Source of the DNA: Acidimicrobiia bacterium
GTDB taxonomy: Bacteria > Actinomycetota > Acidimicrobiia > ATN3 > PSLF01
Assembly: GCA_040289475.1 (NCBI GenBank)
Contig: PSLF01000003.1
Location: forward strand, 1 to 64,000
Length of the DNA stretch: 64,000 bases
Direction: 5' to 3'
The number at the start of each line of letters is the position of its first letter. The stretch's first letter is position 1. Shown piece by piece: positions 1 to 9,309 of this stretch. Under the pieces are notes generated by a model. It was not told the DNA's origin and made no database searches. It worked only from the letters and a program-made list of their open reading frames with translations. Made by a program: the position numbers and the translations under genes.

Positions 1-111
1 ATCCATCGAAGACTGCGTAGCATAGGATAACTACGGTGAACGTAGCAGGCTTGCAATTCAAAAGCTGCCAAACATCGTGCTATTCAGCGCTCAAAATGGG
101 CGGGAGGAACT

Positions 112-2166
112 TTGGCTAATAGACTCGTTGACTCGACCAGTCCTTATCTTCTCCAACATAAAGACAACCCGGTCGACTGGTTCCCCTGGGGTCCGGAACC
201 CTTCGAGGAAGCACGTAGGCGAGATGTTCCTGTGCTCGTCTCGGTCGGTTACTCCTCGTGCCACTGGTGCCATGTAATGGCGCATGAGAGCTTCGAGGAT
301 CCCGAGACGGCAAGCATCATGAACGAGCGGTTCGTCAATGTCAAAGTTGACAGGGAGGAACGTCCAGACGTCGACGAAGTGTACATGACAGCCCTTCAAG
401 CAATGACAGGTCATGGCGGATGGCCCATGACTGTCTTTTGCACCCCAGAAGGAAAGCCTTTTTTTGCAGGGACGTACTTCCCTAAAACAGAGCGCGGAGG
501 ATTGCCGTCTTTTAAGGACTTGTTGATTGCTATCTCCGAAACTTATGCCAAGAACAGAGGAGAGGTCGTCGAGCAAGCCGAAAAACTCGCAAAACTACTC
601 GAACCTCCAACCCTAGATGCGAAGAAAAACGAAGGTCTTGAGCTCAAGCGAGTCCGCGACTTAATCGAAACAGCTTTCGAGGCTTTATTTGCCAACTTCG
701 ACGAGGAGTTCGGGGGATTCGGGGGAGCCCCTAAGTTTCCTCAGGCGCCCAACTTAGAATTCATCCTAAGGTACCACTGGGCGAGCAGCGACCCCAGAGC
801 CCGACGCGTTTTACGATCTACCTTGGATGCCATGGCTCTGGGAGGTCTGTACGACCAGATCGCAGGTGGCTTTTTTAGGTACTCGGTTGACCGGCGGTGG
901 GTCATTCCGCACTTCGAAAAAATGCTGTACGACAATGCGCAGCTAGCGCGGGTGTACCTGTGGGCCGGGCAGCACTTTGGATCGACGTTTTACCGCCGGA
1001 TCGCGTGCGAAACCGCAGACTTTGTAATCGACACCCTCACAGATCCACAGGGAGGATTCTGCTCAGCCTTGGACGCAGACACCTATGGGGTCGAAGGAGG
1101 TACGTACACCTTCAGCTACGAAGAGCTCAAGGAAATCCTTCCCGAGAACCACCTTGACTTCGCCGTCAATTACTTTGGAGTATCCAGAGAAGGTAACTTC
1201 GAAGGAACCAACCACCTCAGGGCTCGCGTACCTGCAGAAGATCTCTCAGAAACAGATCGGCAAACGCTACAGCAAATACGCCAGGTACTTCTCGAAGTTC
1301 GAAAAAACCGTTCTCAACCTAACTGCGATGACAAAGTGATCGCATCGTGGAACGGCCTCGCAATCCATGCCCTCGCCGACATCGGGCGAGCGACTGCGAA
1401 CACAAAATATTTAGATGCTGCCGTGTCATGCGCCACGTTCATCAAAGAGAAAATGGTAGGTCCGTTGGGATTGGTGCACACATGGAGGAAAGGGAAGACA
1501 TCTCCTCAATGCTTCTCGACCGACCTCGCTTCGGTTGGTCTTGGCTGCATAGCAGTGTTCGAAGCAACTGGAGATTGGGGATGGGCGTGTTACGCTCGAG
1601 ACCTTGCTTTATCGATCGTCGAAAACTTCATAGATACGAAAGACGGTCTAGTATTCCTCACCCCTGAGCACGATGTGGTCGAGTCGGGCCTCATCTCTAG
1701 ACCCAAACCCTTGCTAGACAATGCCGAGCCCGGTCCCAACTCTTTGTCCGCAATGCTCTTGTTTAAGCTAGCTCGCCTCTTTGATGACGCCTCGCTACAG
1801 GACGCCGCTAACCGTATCGTCCACGCCCTATCTCCTGTTGCGGGGCGCCATCCGTCCGCTTTCGGCGGCTTTCTTTCAGCCGTGCTCTTCAACTCTCGTC
1901 CTCCAGCTGAAATTGTGATCGCTGGGGAAGTTTCCGAAGAAATGCGCGCCCAGGTTCTCTCGAGCTATCTTCCCGATGTCACCTTTGTATCGGGAATAGA
2001 TAAGGCGCCAGAAGGCCTACCGTTAATAGAAGGAAAGCAAAGAACGAGCGGACAAGGCGCGGTTTATGTCTGCTCTAACTACGTGTGCGAGGAGCCGTCG
2101 ACCGAGCCGTCGGCCCTCAGGAGGGCCATTGCAAATCTATCCGCTCGCGAAATGACAGTCGCGTAG
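112..2166 (+). CDS. DUF255 thioredoxin-fold protein (YyaL/SPATA20 family)
   Basis: 684 aa, the usual length for this family. The N-terminal part (about residues 1-165) is a thioredoxin-like domain with the family signature [14 protein letters not shown], including a CxxC pair, near residues 48-61. The rest resembles the (alpha/alpha)6 barrel of N-acyl-glucosamine epimerase-like proteins. The biochemical role of the family is unsettled; redox or sugar-related functions have been proposed, so no function is assigned. The TTG start is supported by GGGAGGA at 102-108, a few bases upstream. Cytosolic; no signal peptide seen. It is followed after about 100 bp by the nicotinamidase gene on the same strand. 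Confidence is high for the family and low for any specific role. Confidence 0.9.
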   Translation: MANRLVDSTSPYLLQHKDNPVDWFPWGPEPFEEARRRDVPVLVSVGYSSCHWCHVMAHESFEDPETASIMNERFVNVKVDREERPDVDEVYMTALQAMTGHGGWPMTVFCTPEGKPFFAGTYFPKTERGGLPSFKDLLIAISETYAKNRGEVVEQAEKLAKLLEPPTLDAKKNEGLELKRVRDLIETAFEALFANFDEEFGGFGGAPKFPQAPNLEFILRYHWASSDPRARRVLRSTLDAMALGGLYDQIAGGFFRYSVDRRWVIPHFEKMLYDNAQLARVYLWAGQHFGSTFYRRIACETADFVIDTLTDPQGGFCSALDADTYGVEGGTYTFSYEELKEILPENHLDFAVNYFGVSREGNFEGTNHLRARVPAEDLSETDRQTLQQIRQVLLEVRKNRSQPNCDDKVIASWNGLAIHALADIGRATANTKYLDAAVSCATFIKEKMVGPLGLVHTWRKGKTSPQCFSTDLASVGLGCIAVFEATGDWGWACYARDLALSIVENFIDTKDGLVFLTPEHDVVESGLISRPKPLLDNAEPGPNSLSAMLLFKLARLFDDASLQDAANRIVHALSPVAGRHPSAFGGFLSAVLFNSRPPAEIVIAGEVSEEMRAQVLSSYLPDVTFVSGIDKAPEGLPLIEGKQRTSGQGAVYVCSNYVCEEPSTEPSALRRAIANLSAREMTVA

Positions 2167-2271
2167 CGACTCTAAAAAGCCGGTTTCCGCACGGCTACTG
2201 ATCGGATTTGCGAGCACACGTGCATTAGAGAGTTAGACGAAGTGCAACACGGGCAAAGGAGGGTGGCGCAA

Positions 2272-2811
2272 ATGGGAAATAAGGCATTGCTCGTCATCGA
2301 CGTCCAAAATGACTTTGTTCCTGGGGGGGCTCTAGCTGTACCGGGAGGCGACAAGGTCGTCGACGAGATAAACGAAATGATGCCGTCTTTCGACAGAGTA
2401 ATCCTTACACAGGACTGGCACCCCCCTGACGACCCATCGTTCCAGGCGTTCGGCGGTCCCTGGCCCCCACACTGCATTCAGGGAACCGAGGGAGCGGAGT
2501 TACACGCCCGGCTCTCAAAAGACAAGGCTCACCATCTAGTGAGGGCAAGCGTCAACAACAAAACGTCGGGGACCGACCTTGCAGAGTACTTGAACAACAA
2601 CGACGTCGATGAAGTGACGGTCGCAGGTCTAGCCTTAGATTACTGTGTGAGAGAGACCGCTCTCGCCCTCGCTGACAAGGGTTTCAAGGTTAAAGTGCAC
2701 TTGCCGGCGACTCGGGCAATCGCTGCTGACACCGCAGCGAGAGCGCTAGAGGACTTCAAAGCCGCTGGCATCGAAACCGTCGGCAGCCTTGAGGACGCGT
2801 TGGCCACCTAG
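2272..2811 (+). CDS. pncA: Nicotinamidase (isochorismatase-fold amidohydrolase)
   Basis: 179 aa. It should hydrolyse nicotinamide to nicotinate for NAD salvage in the cytosol. Visible family features: the LLVIDVQNDF strand with the catalytic Asp; the metal-site Asp/His in QDWHPPDD followed by the second His in PWPPHC; and the nucleophilic Cys in LDYCVRETAL. The DWH and PPHC pair distinguishes nicotinamidases from other isochorismatase-like enzymes. The ATG at 2272 is chosen because AAAGGAGGG (2255-2263) sits 8 bases upstream. An in-frame GTG at 2242 would add ten residues but lacks a ribosome-binding site. The catalytic triad looks complete. Confidence 0.92.
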   Translation: MGNKALLVIDVQNDFVPGGALAVPGGDKVVDEINEMMPSFDRVILTQDWHPPDDPSFQAFGGPWPPHCIQGTEGAELHARLSKDKAHHLVRASVNNKTSGTDLAEYLNNNDVDEVTVAGLALDYCVRETALALADKGFKVKVHLPATRAIAADTAARALEDFKAAGIETVGSLEDALAT

Positions 2812-3164
2812 GAGACCTTGCAAAAAAGCTCCTGCAGGCCCCGTAAAAAAGCAGTCTCCCTGAGTGGGTCGTGAGCCTTGAAAGAAGTAGAAGAATTTGG
2901 AATTGGTGCTCTAGATCACTCAAAAAATTGAAACTCAAGGCTAATGATATTGTTATCTGGGACGATAGATTGTTTAGGACCGCTGGAGTGTTTAGCGACG
3001 TCCCCTAAACAGGGACAGTCGCAAGCATCTGCACTGTTATAAATGAAGGGTTCGGCAGCAGGGCAATGGAGGATGGGCGTCAGCTGGTCCTCTGCAAAGA
3101 GGGGTCCTTGCTCCAGCGCATTAGGTAGCCGAAGTAGCAGACAGAGTATCAGCGGGAGGGCTGA
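2812..3164. other. Intergenic region before the sigma factor gene
   Basis: 353 bp with no convincing gene. It contains a promoter-like element (2928-2956). Shortly after the pncA stop, GGAGAC and GTCTCC arms lie about 37 bases apart (2811-2859), enclosing the palindrome CCTGCAGG at 2831-2838; there is no U tract, so this is not a clear intrinsic terminator. A short hairpin (GTCCC, 7-base loop, GGGAC, 3000-3016) falls inside the predicted leader of the sigma factor mRNA. No riboswitch class is recognised. Confidence 0.5.
2928..2956 (+). promoter_or_regulatory. Predicted sigma-70 promoter for the sigma factor gene
   Basis: TTGAAA (2928-2933), a 17-base spacer, and TGTTAT (2951-2956): five of six consensus bases at -35 and four of six at -10, with ideal spacing. 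Transcription would begin near 2963, giving a leader of about 200 nt before the ATG at 3165. Assigned by eye only. Confidence 0.5.
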
Positions 3165-4106
3165 ATGGCGAGAGTACGCAAAGAGGCTCTCGAGAGTGAA
3201 GATCTTCTAGGTCAATACTTAAAAGAGATTGGACGTCACACCCTCCTGACACAGCGAGACGAGGTGGAGCTCGCCAAAGCGATCGAAGCCGGTGTCGAAG
3301 CCAAAATGAAACTTGAGTCGTCCGACAAGAAACTTTCCAAAGAAGAACGGATAAAGCTGCAGAGGCTAGTGAGAGAGGGCGAAAAGGCCCGCAAGCGATT
3401 CTTGGAATCGAATCTCCGTCTGGTAGTTTCGATCGCCAAAAAGTACACCAACTCCTCGGGAATGCCGCTTCTCGACCTCATTCAGGAAGGTAACCTCGGC
3501 TTGATGAGGGCTGTAGAAAAGTTCGATTACCGACGCGGATTTAAGTTTTCCACCTACGCAACTTGGTGGATAAGGCAGGCAATCACCCGTGCTATAGCCG
3601 ACAAGTCGCGAGTAATTCGCGTCCCAGTGCATATGACAGAGGTCGTAACCAAGCTAAATCAGGCACGCCAACGGCTTGAATCGGAGCTTGGCAGAAGACC
3701 ATCAGATTACGAACTGGCCGAAGCGACACAGCTTCCAATAGAAAAGGTACGCCTGGCATTGGAGTCAATCTACGACGTTGCATCACTTCACGAAACCATT
3801 GGCGAGGACGAGGAGACCGAGCTGGAGGACTTCATAAAGGACTCCGATGCTCCCGACCCAGAACACGACGCTTTGCGAGCCACTTCCAAAGACGAGATTC
3901 GCAGGATCCTCCAGGTCCTAAAGCCGAGAGAAAGAGCCATCCTTGAGTTGCGTTTCGGTCTCGACTCTGGGGAAGAGCGTACTTTAGAAGAAGTCGGAAA
4001 AGAGTTCGGGCTTACGAGGGAGCGTATACGCCAGATAGAGGCGAAAGCTTTGTCAAAGCTTCGCCATCCCTCAATGGGAACGCTAGTCGTAGAACAGGCG
4101 TCCTGA
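3165..4106 (+). CDS. RNA polymerase sigma-70 factor, group 1 or 2 (RpoD/SigA/HrdB-like)
   Basis: 313 aa. It directs RNA polymerase to promoters. Regions seen in order: 1.2 (about residues 11-45, [20 protein letters not shown]), 2.1-2.4 ([12 protein letters not shown] through [19 protein letters not shown] and IRVPVHM), 3 (about residues 175-235) and 4 with the helix-turn-helix ([15 protein letters not shown] to [17 protein letters not shown]). Region 1.1 and the long acidic N-terminus of many actinobacterial primary sigma factors are absent, so it may be a compact primary factor or a group 2 paralogue. The ATG is preceded by GCGGGAGGG. A zinc-ribbon membrane protein gene follows on the same strand. 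Confidence 0.93.
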   Translation: MARVRKEALESEDLLGQYLKEIGRHTLLTQRDEVELAKAIEAGVEAKMKLESSDKKLSKEERIKLQRLVREGEKARKRFLESNLRLVVSIAKKYTNSSGMPLLDLIQEGNLGLMRAVEKFDYRRGFKFSTYATWWIRQAITRAIADKSRVIRVPVHMTEVVTKLNQARQRLESELGRRPSDYELAEATQLPIEKVRLALESIYDVASLHETIGEDEETELEDFIKDSDAPDPEHDALRATSKDEIRRILQVLKPRERAILELRFGLDSGEERTLEEVGKEFGLTRERIRQIEAKALSKLRHPSMGTLVVEQAS

Positions 4107-4139
4107 GCTCTGGTAGCGAAGGTATCGACCGGGTTAGTC

Positions 4140-4147
4140 GGGGAGGT
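4140..4147 (+). promoter_or_regulatory. Strong Shine-Dalgarno sequence in front of a CTG codon
   Basis: GGGGAGGT lies 6 bases before CTG at 4154. No ATG, GTG or TTG follows at a suitable distance in the reading frame of the downstream zinc-ribbon gene, so this site decides the start of that gene. Confidence 0.5.
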
Positions 4148-4153
4148 CCGACA

Positions 4154-4948
4154 CTGCCTGGATGTACGTTTTGCGGGCACGCTAATCCACCGGACACGAC
4201 TCGGTGCGAGTTGTGCGGTCAAGACCTCATACTCCCGCCGAGCCAAAGCATGGGGTTTCCGCAGACAGAGACTCCCTCGGGCGCTCAAGGAGGCGGCGCG
4301 GACCCCGGTTTTCTTGCGGGGACCCCTAGGGGCGCTACCCAAGAACTTTTTGACGCACGCGACGCGGCACCGTCTCGGTACGACATTACCCCGCCTCAGA
4401 CTCCGAGTTCTCAAGAATCACTTCCTCCTCCTGGCTGGGGCCCGAAAGGATCGACTACCTCATGGAGCATTGCCAGTGGCCAATCCCCCACACCCGTAAT
4501 CCCACCGGCCAAAGTTAAGAGAAAATCGGCCACTAAAAACCTGTGGAAGGAGTTACAGGGATATCTGAAGGTCTTGGCCATCCTGGCGGTGGCAGTCGCC
4601 GGAGTCGTCCTCTACTTACAGTCAAGGGCTAATTCTGCTGACCTCAAAGTCACGATTTTCGGGCCTCCAGAAGGCAAAATATCCGGCTCACTCGTCGTCA
4701 AAGATTCCGCTGGAGAACAGCTCGGTAGAAGAGAAGTCTCGGAAACTGGAGCCCGTTGTACCTTTTACAAACGGGTCGACCTAACCATCAGAGCTAAGAA
4801 GTCAAGCGACTACTACTTTGAATGGGACGGTGTGACGGGTAATTCGCTCTCCGACGGAGAACTTCGTTCCAAAGGATATGCGCTTGTTTTAGACATTCGG
4901 CGAGGGACGCCGTACGTTACAGCGGGAGCCCCCTCCCAAGTGTGCTAG
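4154..4948 (+). CDS. Membrane-anchored zinc-ribbon protein of unknown function
   Basis: 264 aa if read from a CTG start. Layout: a Cys4 zinc ribbon (Cys4, Cys7, Cys18, Cys21; CTFC...CELC), a Gly/Pro/Ser-rich linker to about residue 125, one transmembrane helix (about 138-156, LKVLAILAVAVAGVVLYL), and an outside domain of about 100 residues with two Cys. The topology resembles bacterial zinc-ribbon proteins with a single helix, but the outer domain is not recognised. The only ordinary start, TTG at 4211, would cut off most of the ribbon and lacks a ribosome-binding site; the frame has no ATG/GTG/TTG between the sigma factor stop and that TTG. Hence the CTG behind GGGGAGGT is preferred. The gene converges on a Ser/Thr kinase gene 44 bp away. 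Confidence 0.7.
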   Translation: MPGCTFCGHANPPDTTRCELCGQDLILPPSQSMGFPQTETPSGAQGGGADPGFLAGTPRGATQELFDARDAAPSRYDITPPQTPSSQESLPPPGWGPKGSTTSWSIASGQSPTPVIPPAKVKRKSATKNLWKELQGYLKVLAILAVAVAGVVLYLQSRANSADLKVTIFGPPEGKISGSLVVKDSAGEQLGRREVSETGARCTFYKRVDLTIRAKKSSDYYFEWDGVTGNSLSDGELRSKGYALVLDIRRGTPYVTAGAPSQVC

Positions 4949-4992
4949 CCGAGGTCGAGTCTTAAGCCCCAGCATGCCTCCTATTCCAGGCA

Positions 4993-6222
4993 TTAGCGGA
5001 TGGCTGCCTGCAATAGCCACAGTGCCAGGATTACAACAACTATAAAGGCTGCGATCCCACCGCCGAACAGAAGCCATTTCGGGACTTGACTCCGAGAAAT
5101 TCCTGCGGTTGGGCTCGCAGTTACAGGGCCATGAGAAGTAGTAAGCACACCTGATGGGGGAAGCGTGGAGGCGACTTTTGGCGGAGGAGGCAGTGTAATT
5201 CTTCCAGCCGCCAAAGCATCGGCGGCAGCCGTACTAGGGGATGCCCGCCCGCCAAGCGATGACGATGTAGCCGGCGCGCTCGCCTGGCTCCGAGATACCG
5301 GTCCTGTAGTACTTGGCGCACTGTCATATACAGCAATGCCTGGGACAGACACCCCACTTTCAAGTTGACCCGAGGAGGCCGCCGTGAAGAAATCTGCATA
5401 TCGGTCCGGTGCCTCGGTCCTTCCAAGCTCCATAGCGGCTGCAAGTTCCTCGGCTGTCGGCCTTTCTTTTGGATCTTTTGAGAGGGCCCTCGTAAGGACT
5501 GGACGCAGAGATGCTCCCACAGGAATCTGGGAGAGGTCGGGGTCTTCCTTCATGACCTTGGTGAGGATTTCTTTGACGTCCGATCCCTCAAAAAGATCCC
5601 GTCCGATAAGGGAGAAAACAAATACACAAGCCGTGGCAAAGATGTCACTAGCCGGTGTGGCTTCCTGGCCAAGAATTTGCTCGGGAGCCATGTAGCCAGG
5701 CGTCCCTAACACAGGTTCCTTCTTTATCGCGCCTCTCAGCTGCTGCAACTGAGCGAGTCCGAAATCCAAAATCTTTGTTTTGTCGCCAGCGATGATCACG
5801 TTCTCTGGCTTGATATCGCGATGCACCATCCCTAAGGAGTGCGCTGCTTGCAGTCCTCTGGCAACCTGGGCACAAACATCGCAAGCTTTGGAAAGCTCGA
5901 ACGGGCCATTCGCCTCGACCAGATCTCGTACCGTCTTACCGTCGACGAACTCCATGACAATGTATGGGGGCTTGGCGTCCACTACGTCGTAGAGAGTTAC
6001 AACGTTAGGATGTGCAAGCTTGGCTGCAGCACGAGCTTCGATCAGAAATCGCTGAATAATCAGACTGGCCTCCATCCCACCTGCGTCGACGAGCTCGCGG
6101 GATATCATTTTTATAGCGACAGGACGGTCCAATAGCGTGTCATGAGCCTTTACGACGACCCCCATGCCGCCGCGGCCTAACTCCCCTTGAATGCTAAAGC
6201 GTTCATCAAGAAGACGTTCCAT
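4993..6222 (-). CDS. Ser/Thr protein kinase, tail-anchored (PknB family catalytic domain)
   Basis: 409 aa. Residues 1 to about 270 form a complete Hanks-type kinase domain: glycine loop GELGRGGMGVV, ATP-binding Lys38 in VAIKMI, catalytic HRDIKPEN (about 134-141), DFG (153-155) and GTPGYMAPE. A Pro/Ser/Thr-rich linker of about 100 residues follows, then a C-terminal membrane helix (WLLFGGGIAAFIVVVILALW) only about five residues from the end. It therefore has no PASTA or other outside sensor, unlike PknB, and should sit on the inner face of the membrane. The ATG at 6222 is preceded by AGGTAGGG. Substrates are unknown; the neighbouring zinc-ribbon membrane protein is a possible partner by location only. 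Confidence 0.92.
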   Translation of the reverse strand: MERLLDERFSIQGELGRGGMGVVVKAHDTLLDRPVAIKMISRELVDAGGMEASLIIQRFLIEARAAAKLAHPNVVTLYDVVDAKPPYIVMEFVDGKTVRDLVEANGPFELSKACDVCAQVARGLQAAHSLGMVHRDIKPENVIIAGDKTKILDFGLAQLQQLRGAIKKEPVLGTPGYMAPEQILGQEATPASDIFATACVFVFSLIGRDLFEGSDVKEILTKVMKEDPDLSQIPVGASLRPVLTRALSKDPKERPTAEELAAAMELGRTEAPDRYADFFTAASSGQLESGVSVPGIAVYDSAPSTTGPVSRSQASAPATSSSLGGRASPSTAAADALAAGRITLPPPPKVASTLPPSGVLTTSHGPVTASPTAGISRSQVPKWLLFGGGIAAFIVVVILALWLLQAAIR

Positions 6223-6354
6223 CGCCCTACCTGTGGTATTTTTGACCTGTCCCCAGACCCTTCATCTCGGCAAGTTCATTCTACCCGGATGAGTGCGCGT
6301 ACTCCGAGATCTGCTGTTAGTGCACTTCTGGTTTCGGCATCCTACATCGCAGTA

Positions 6355-6387
6355 TTGACATATCCTTTTTTGTGCAGTGAAGATAAT
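6355..6387 (+). promoter_or_regulatory. Predicted promoter for the TPR/COG1478 gene
   Basis: Perfect TTGACA at 6355-6360. The -10 is less clear: GAAGAT at 18 bases, or the better hexamer GATAAT (6382-6387) at 21 bases. Either places the transcript start 25-35 bases before the TTG start at 6423. Confidence 0.45.
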
Positions 6388-6422
6388 CGAGCTCACGAAC
6401 AGCCGATTCTGAGGAAGGATCA

Positions 6423-7907
6423 TTGCGCTTCACTCGATCCCCCGTCTACATGCTGAGTACGCGATTGAGATTCGGTAAGCTTTTGAGATCGTCGGTCACA
6501 AGAACACTCGCCTCGAGCTTCGAACCACGCGAGAGTAAAGGTATCTCCGAACAGATCCGTGGCAGAAGAATATCGTTCTCGAACATACTTCGCATTTTTG
6601 AACAACTCGGCGACCCAGGGGTTGAAGCATGGTTCGCTCTCGCCGTAGACGGCGATTACGAGTTAGCAAAGAACCGAGCCGAAGATGCCCTGGCCCGTGA
6701 TCCATCCTCTAGATTCGCACACAGCGCTCTCGCTGAGATCGCTGTCTTCAGCTCCCGGTTTGACATAGCCGCCCAACACATCCAAAAAGCTATTTCTTAC
6801 AACCCTCACAACAAGTGGCTCCGCCTGACCCTAGCAGACATCTATATAGAGGGCAAGGAGCTGGAAAAGGCCATAAGTCTGCTCGAGGAATCTCAAGATA
6901 TTCCGGGGCTGGAGCGCCACGTGTATAAACGCTTGGCACGGCTCTATTACCGTATAGGCAATCTACCTGCCTCGTTGTTTTGGCAAGAAAAATTGGTGGG
7001 GCTTGCTCCCGACTACCTCGTTTATGCCTCCGATTACCTGTTGCTGGCATGGCTGCAACTGCGCGTCATAGCCGACGCTGATCAAGCCCTCGACACTCTC
7101 AAAGCTGCTGCTCAGATCTATAAACGTAATCCTCGAATAAAAGAAGCGATTCTTTGCCTGGAGAAATCCACAGCCTTAGAGACCCAAGATCGAGCTCTCT
7201 ATTTCGGAGAGGACACAGCGAAGTCTTTCCTGCCTCAGCTTTCATCCACTCAAGCCTTGAAAGTAGAGGGTTTTCCCAAAGTGTCTTGCATACCTGTACA
7301 TACGCCGCTGGTTACCATGCACACCGACATCATTTCACTCATAGACGCGGCTACTGGCACAACGAGAGAGGCGGATGACACCGTGGCGATCTCGGAGTCG
7401 GTTCTAGCCATAGCTCAGGGACGGGCGATACCACTGGAACTAGTAGACCCCGGCCCGATATCTCGATTCCTATGCAAGTTCGTGGGGAAGGAAGGACCTC
7501 TTCACAGCCCCGAGGGCATGCAAGGCGCGGTGTTCGAAGCCGGAGCCGTCAAGATTGTTGTCGCAGCAACAGCTGGTGGACTTGCAAGGCTATCCGGCAG
7601 GAAAGGTGTCTTTTACAAAATCGCTGGCCCCCGATGCGCGATGATCGACGATGTTGCCGCTTGCATGCCGCCCTTCGATCACCACCTCATACTTGGACCT
7701 TCCAATCCCGATAAGTTTGCCGAGATCGCAGCAGCGACATTGGGGTGCAGGGTGTGCGTTGTCGACGCAAACAACAAGACTGGGGCATGGGTAGTAGGTG
7801 CATCCAAAGGGGTAAATAGGACTTCGTTAGAAAAAGTATTACGTAACAACCCCGCCGGCAACGAGGACGAACAGACGCCCGTAGTTCTTATAAAAGGGTT
7901 CAAATAG
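6423..7907 (+). CDS. TPR protein fused to a COG1478 (F420-0:gamma-glutamyl ligase-like) domain
   Basis: 494 aa. Residues about 75-270 are helical tetratricopeptide-type repeats (for example AKNRAEDALARDPSSRFAHS and AAQHIQKAISYNPHNKWLRL). Residues about 285-490 look like the CofE/COG1478 fold: the start IPVHTPLVTMHTDIISLI, then DDTVAISESVLAIAQGR, LHSPEGMQ, and the late VVDANNKTGAWVVGASKGV, which parallels the VxDANDLGVxVLGAS pattern. CofE adds glutamate to coenzyme F420; here the domain may be a non-catalytic or differently specific relative. The TTG start follows GAGGAAGGA with a short 3-base gap; ATG at 6450 is an alternative. The gene stands alone between a kinase gene and the UbiA operon. 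Confidence 0.72.
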   Translation: MRFTRSPVYMLSTRLRFGKLLRSSVTRTLASSFEPRESKGISEQIRGRRISFSNILRIFEQLGDPGVEAWFALAVDGDYELAKNRAEDALARDPSSRFAHSALAEIAVFSSRFDIAAQHIQKAISYNPHNKWLRLTLADIYIEGKELEKAISLLEESQDIPGLERHVYKRLARLYYRIGNLPASLFWQEKLVGLAPDYLVYASDYLLLAWLQLRVIADADQALDTLKAAAQIYKRNPRIKEAILCLEKSTALETQDRALYFGEDTAKSFLPQLSSTQALKVEGFPKVSCIPVHTPLVTMHTDIISLIDAATGTTREADDTVAISESVLAIAQGRAIPLELVDPGPISRFLCKFVGKEGPLHSPEGMQGAVFEAGAVKIVVAATAGGLARLSGRKGVFYKIAGPRCAMIDDVAACMPPFDHHLILGPSNPDKFAEIAAATLGCRVCVVDANNKTGAWVVGASKGVNRTSLEKVLRNNPAGNEDEQTPVVLIKGFK

Positions 7908-7962
7908 CCAAAAGACTACCTCTATAGAGTTGGCTCAAGTCGTCCTGTGATATATAGAAGAC

Positions 7963-9309
7963 TCAGCCAGAAAAGTACGCTGAGGCGAAGTAAGCCATTG
8001 TTAGAGCCGTACCGACGAGCCCATGAAGAGCAATGTTCTTGCTCATAGCGGGCATCAGTCCGTACGGACTGTCGTAATTGTCCCGCATCCCTCTGTACAC
8101 GACTATAGCCAAGGGCGCGGGCAACAAAGATAGAAGAGCCAACGTTGGCATCAGTCCGATGGCGACACCGATTACAACCGATAAGAATGCAGCTGCGGCC
8201 GCAATCGCGTACCCCCGAAGAATTGCTTCGCGAGAAAACCGCACAGCCACAGTATTTTTGCCCGCCAGCGCGTCGGCATTCCGATCTGGGACTTGATTCA
8301 CGTAGAGAATCAGCATCACCAGAATCGCAACTGGTATCGAGGCATAAAGAGCCTCAATTGATAGCTTGCGGGCAACCACATAATAGGACCCTGCGACGAC
8401 GATCGGTCCGAATCCCGTTGCCACAGCAAGATCACCAAGACCCCGATAGGCCAACCTGAGCGGCGGCGCGGTGTAAAAAAAGGCCAGTAAAACTCCGATA
8501 CCACCTATCGCCAGCAAAGCGGGGCCTCTAAAGACCGACAATACCACTCCGATTACACACCCCGCTACCATCAGCCCGGCCCCCCACCCCAGCATCGCTT
8601 TCTCAGATACCAGACCGTACTGTAGCACCCTTGACCCTCCGCTGTATGGGGTAGGGGTCACATTCATCTGATCCGCTCCTGAGACGCTATCGAAGTAGTC
8701 GTTGAGCATGTTCAGCCCGATATGAACCAGAGACGCACCGATCAGAGCTACAGCAGTGAACCACGAAGCCGAGTATCCCTGCCAGCGGGCGACGGCAGCT
8801 CCAAGGAGCACTGGTATTACTGTTGCCGTAAGGAACGGAGCTCTGGTGGCGAGAAACATTTTCCATAGAAGAGGAAGCCGGGGCTGAATCTCCTTACCCT
8901 CCGTACGCGACAGCGACTCGAGATAAGCCCGGCCTCGACCCACTGAACGCTCGCAGTATTCGAAGAAGGGCACGACCGATTCGTCCCACCCACTAATTCG
9001 CTCGGCTTTGACTTCGAAGACATCCCCCTTCGGCTCGAGCCTGCCCTCTACAGTCAGGTATCTTCTGTCGACGTAGCCAAAGTCTTCGACGGGCTTTATG
9101 TGACTGAAAATGACAGTCACGCGGCGCCCTGGGTGCATATCCGGCGGCCTGGAAATCGGATCCAGGACTACCGAGGCCTCGGAGTCTCCCGAACGAAAAT
9201 CGGCTGGTACGCTCATCGGGTAGTCGTCATCGTCAATGTAGGTGACTATCGCCTTGGCGTACCCTTCCAAATCGATTGCGTGCGATCTAGAAGGCGCTTC
9301 CACCATCAT
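7963..9309 (-). CDS. UbiA-family prenyltransferase (MenA-like) with N-terminal FMN split-barrel domain
   Basis: 448 aa. Residues 1 to about 140 resemble the pyridoxamine-5'-phosphate oxidase-like split barrel (AIVTYIDDDDYPMSVPADFR, YLTVEGRLEP). From about 155 onward is a UbiA membrane enzyme with eight or nine hydrophobic segments and both Asp-rich motifs: NDYFDSVSGAD and DRNADALAGKNT. The closest functional group by motif is 1,4-dihydroxy-2-naphthoate polyprenyltransferase, a menaquinone step. Start: ATG 9309 makes an ATGA overlap with the upstream stop; GGAGGG lies just ahead. ATG 9306 and GTG 9324 are alternatives. Last gene of a three-gene coupled operon. The fusion is unusual, and the actual prenyl acceptor is uncertain. 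Confidence 0.85.
   Translation of the reverse strand: MMVEAPSRSHAIDLEGYAKAIVTYIDDDDYPMSVPADFRSGDSEASVVLDPISRPPDMHPGRRVTVIFSHIKPVEDFGYVDRRYLTVEGRLEPKGDVFEVKAERISGWDESVVPFFEYCERSVGRGRAYLESLSRTEGKEIQPRLPLLWKMFLATRAPFLTATVIPVLLGAAVARWQGYSASWFTAVALIGASLVHIGLNMLNDYFDSVSGADQMNVTPTPYSGGSRVLQYGLVSEKAMLGWGAGLMVAGCVIGVVLSVFRGPALLAIGGIGVLLAFFYTAPPLRLAYRGLGDLAVATGFGPIVVAGSYYVVARKLSIEALYASIPVAILVMLILYVNQVPDRNADALAGKNTVAVRFSREAILRGYAIAAAAAFLSVVIGVAIGLMPTLALLSLLPAPLAIVVYRGMRDNYDSPYGLMPAMSKNIALHGLVGTALTMAYFASAYFSG

Noticed and set aside
2812-2860. Intrinsic terminator after pncA
   Set aside because: The matching arms are 37 bases apart and there is no run of U after them.
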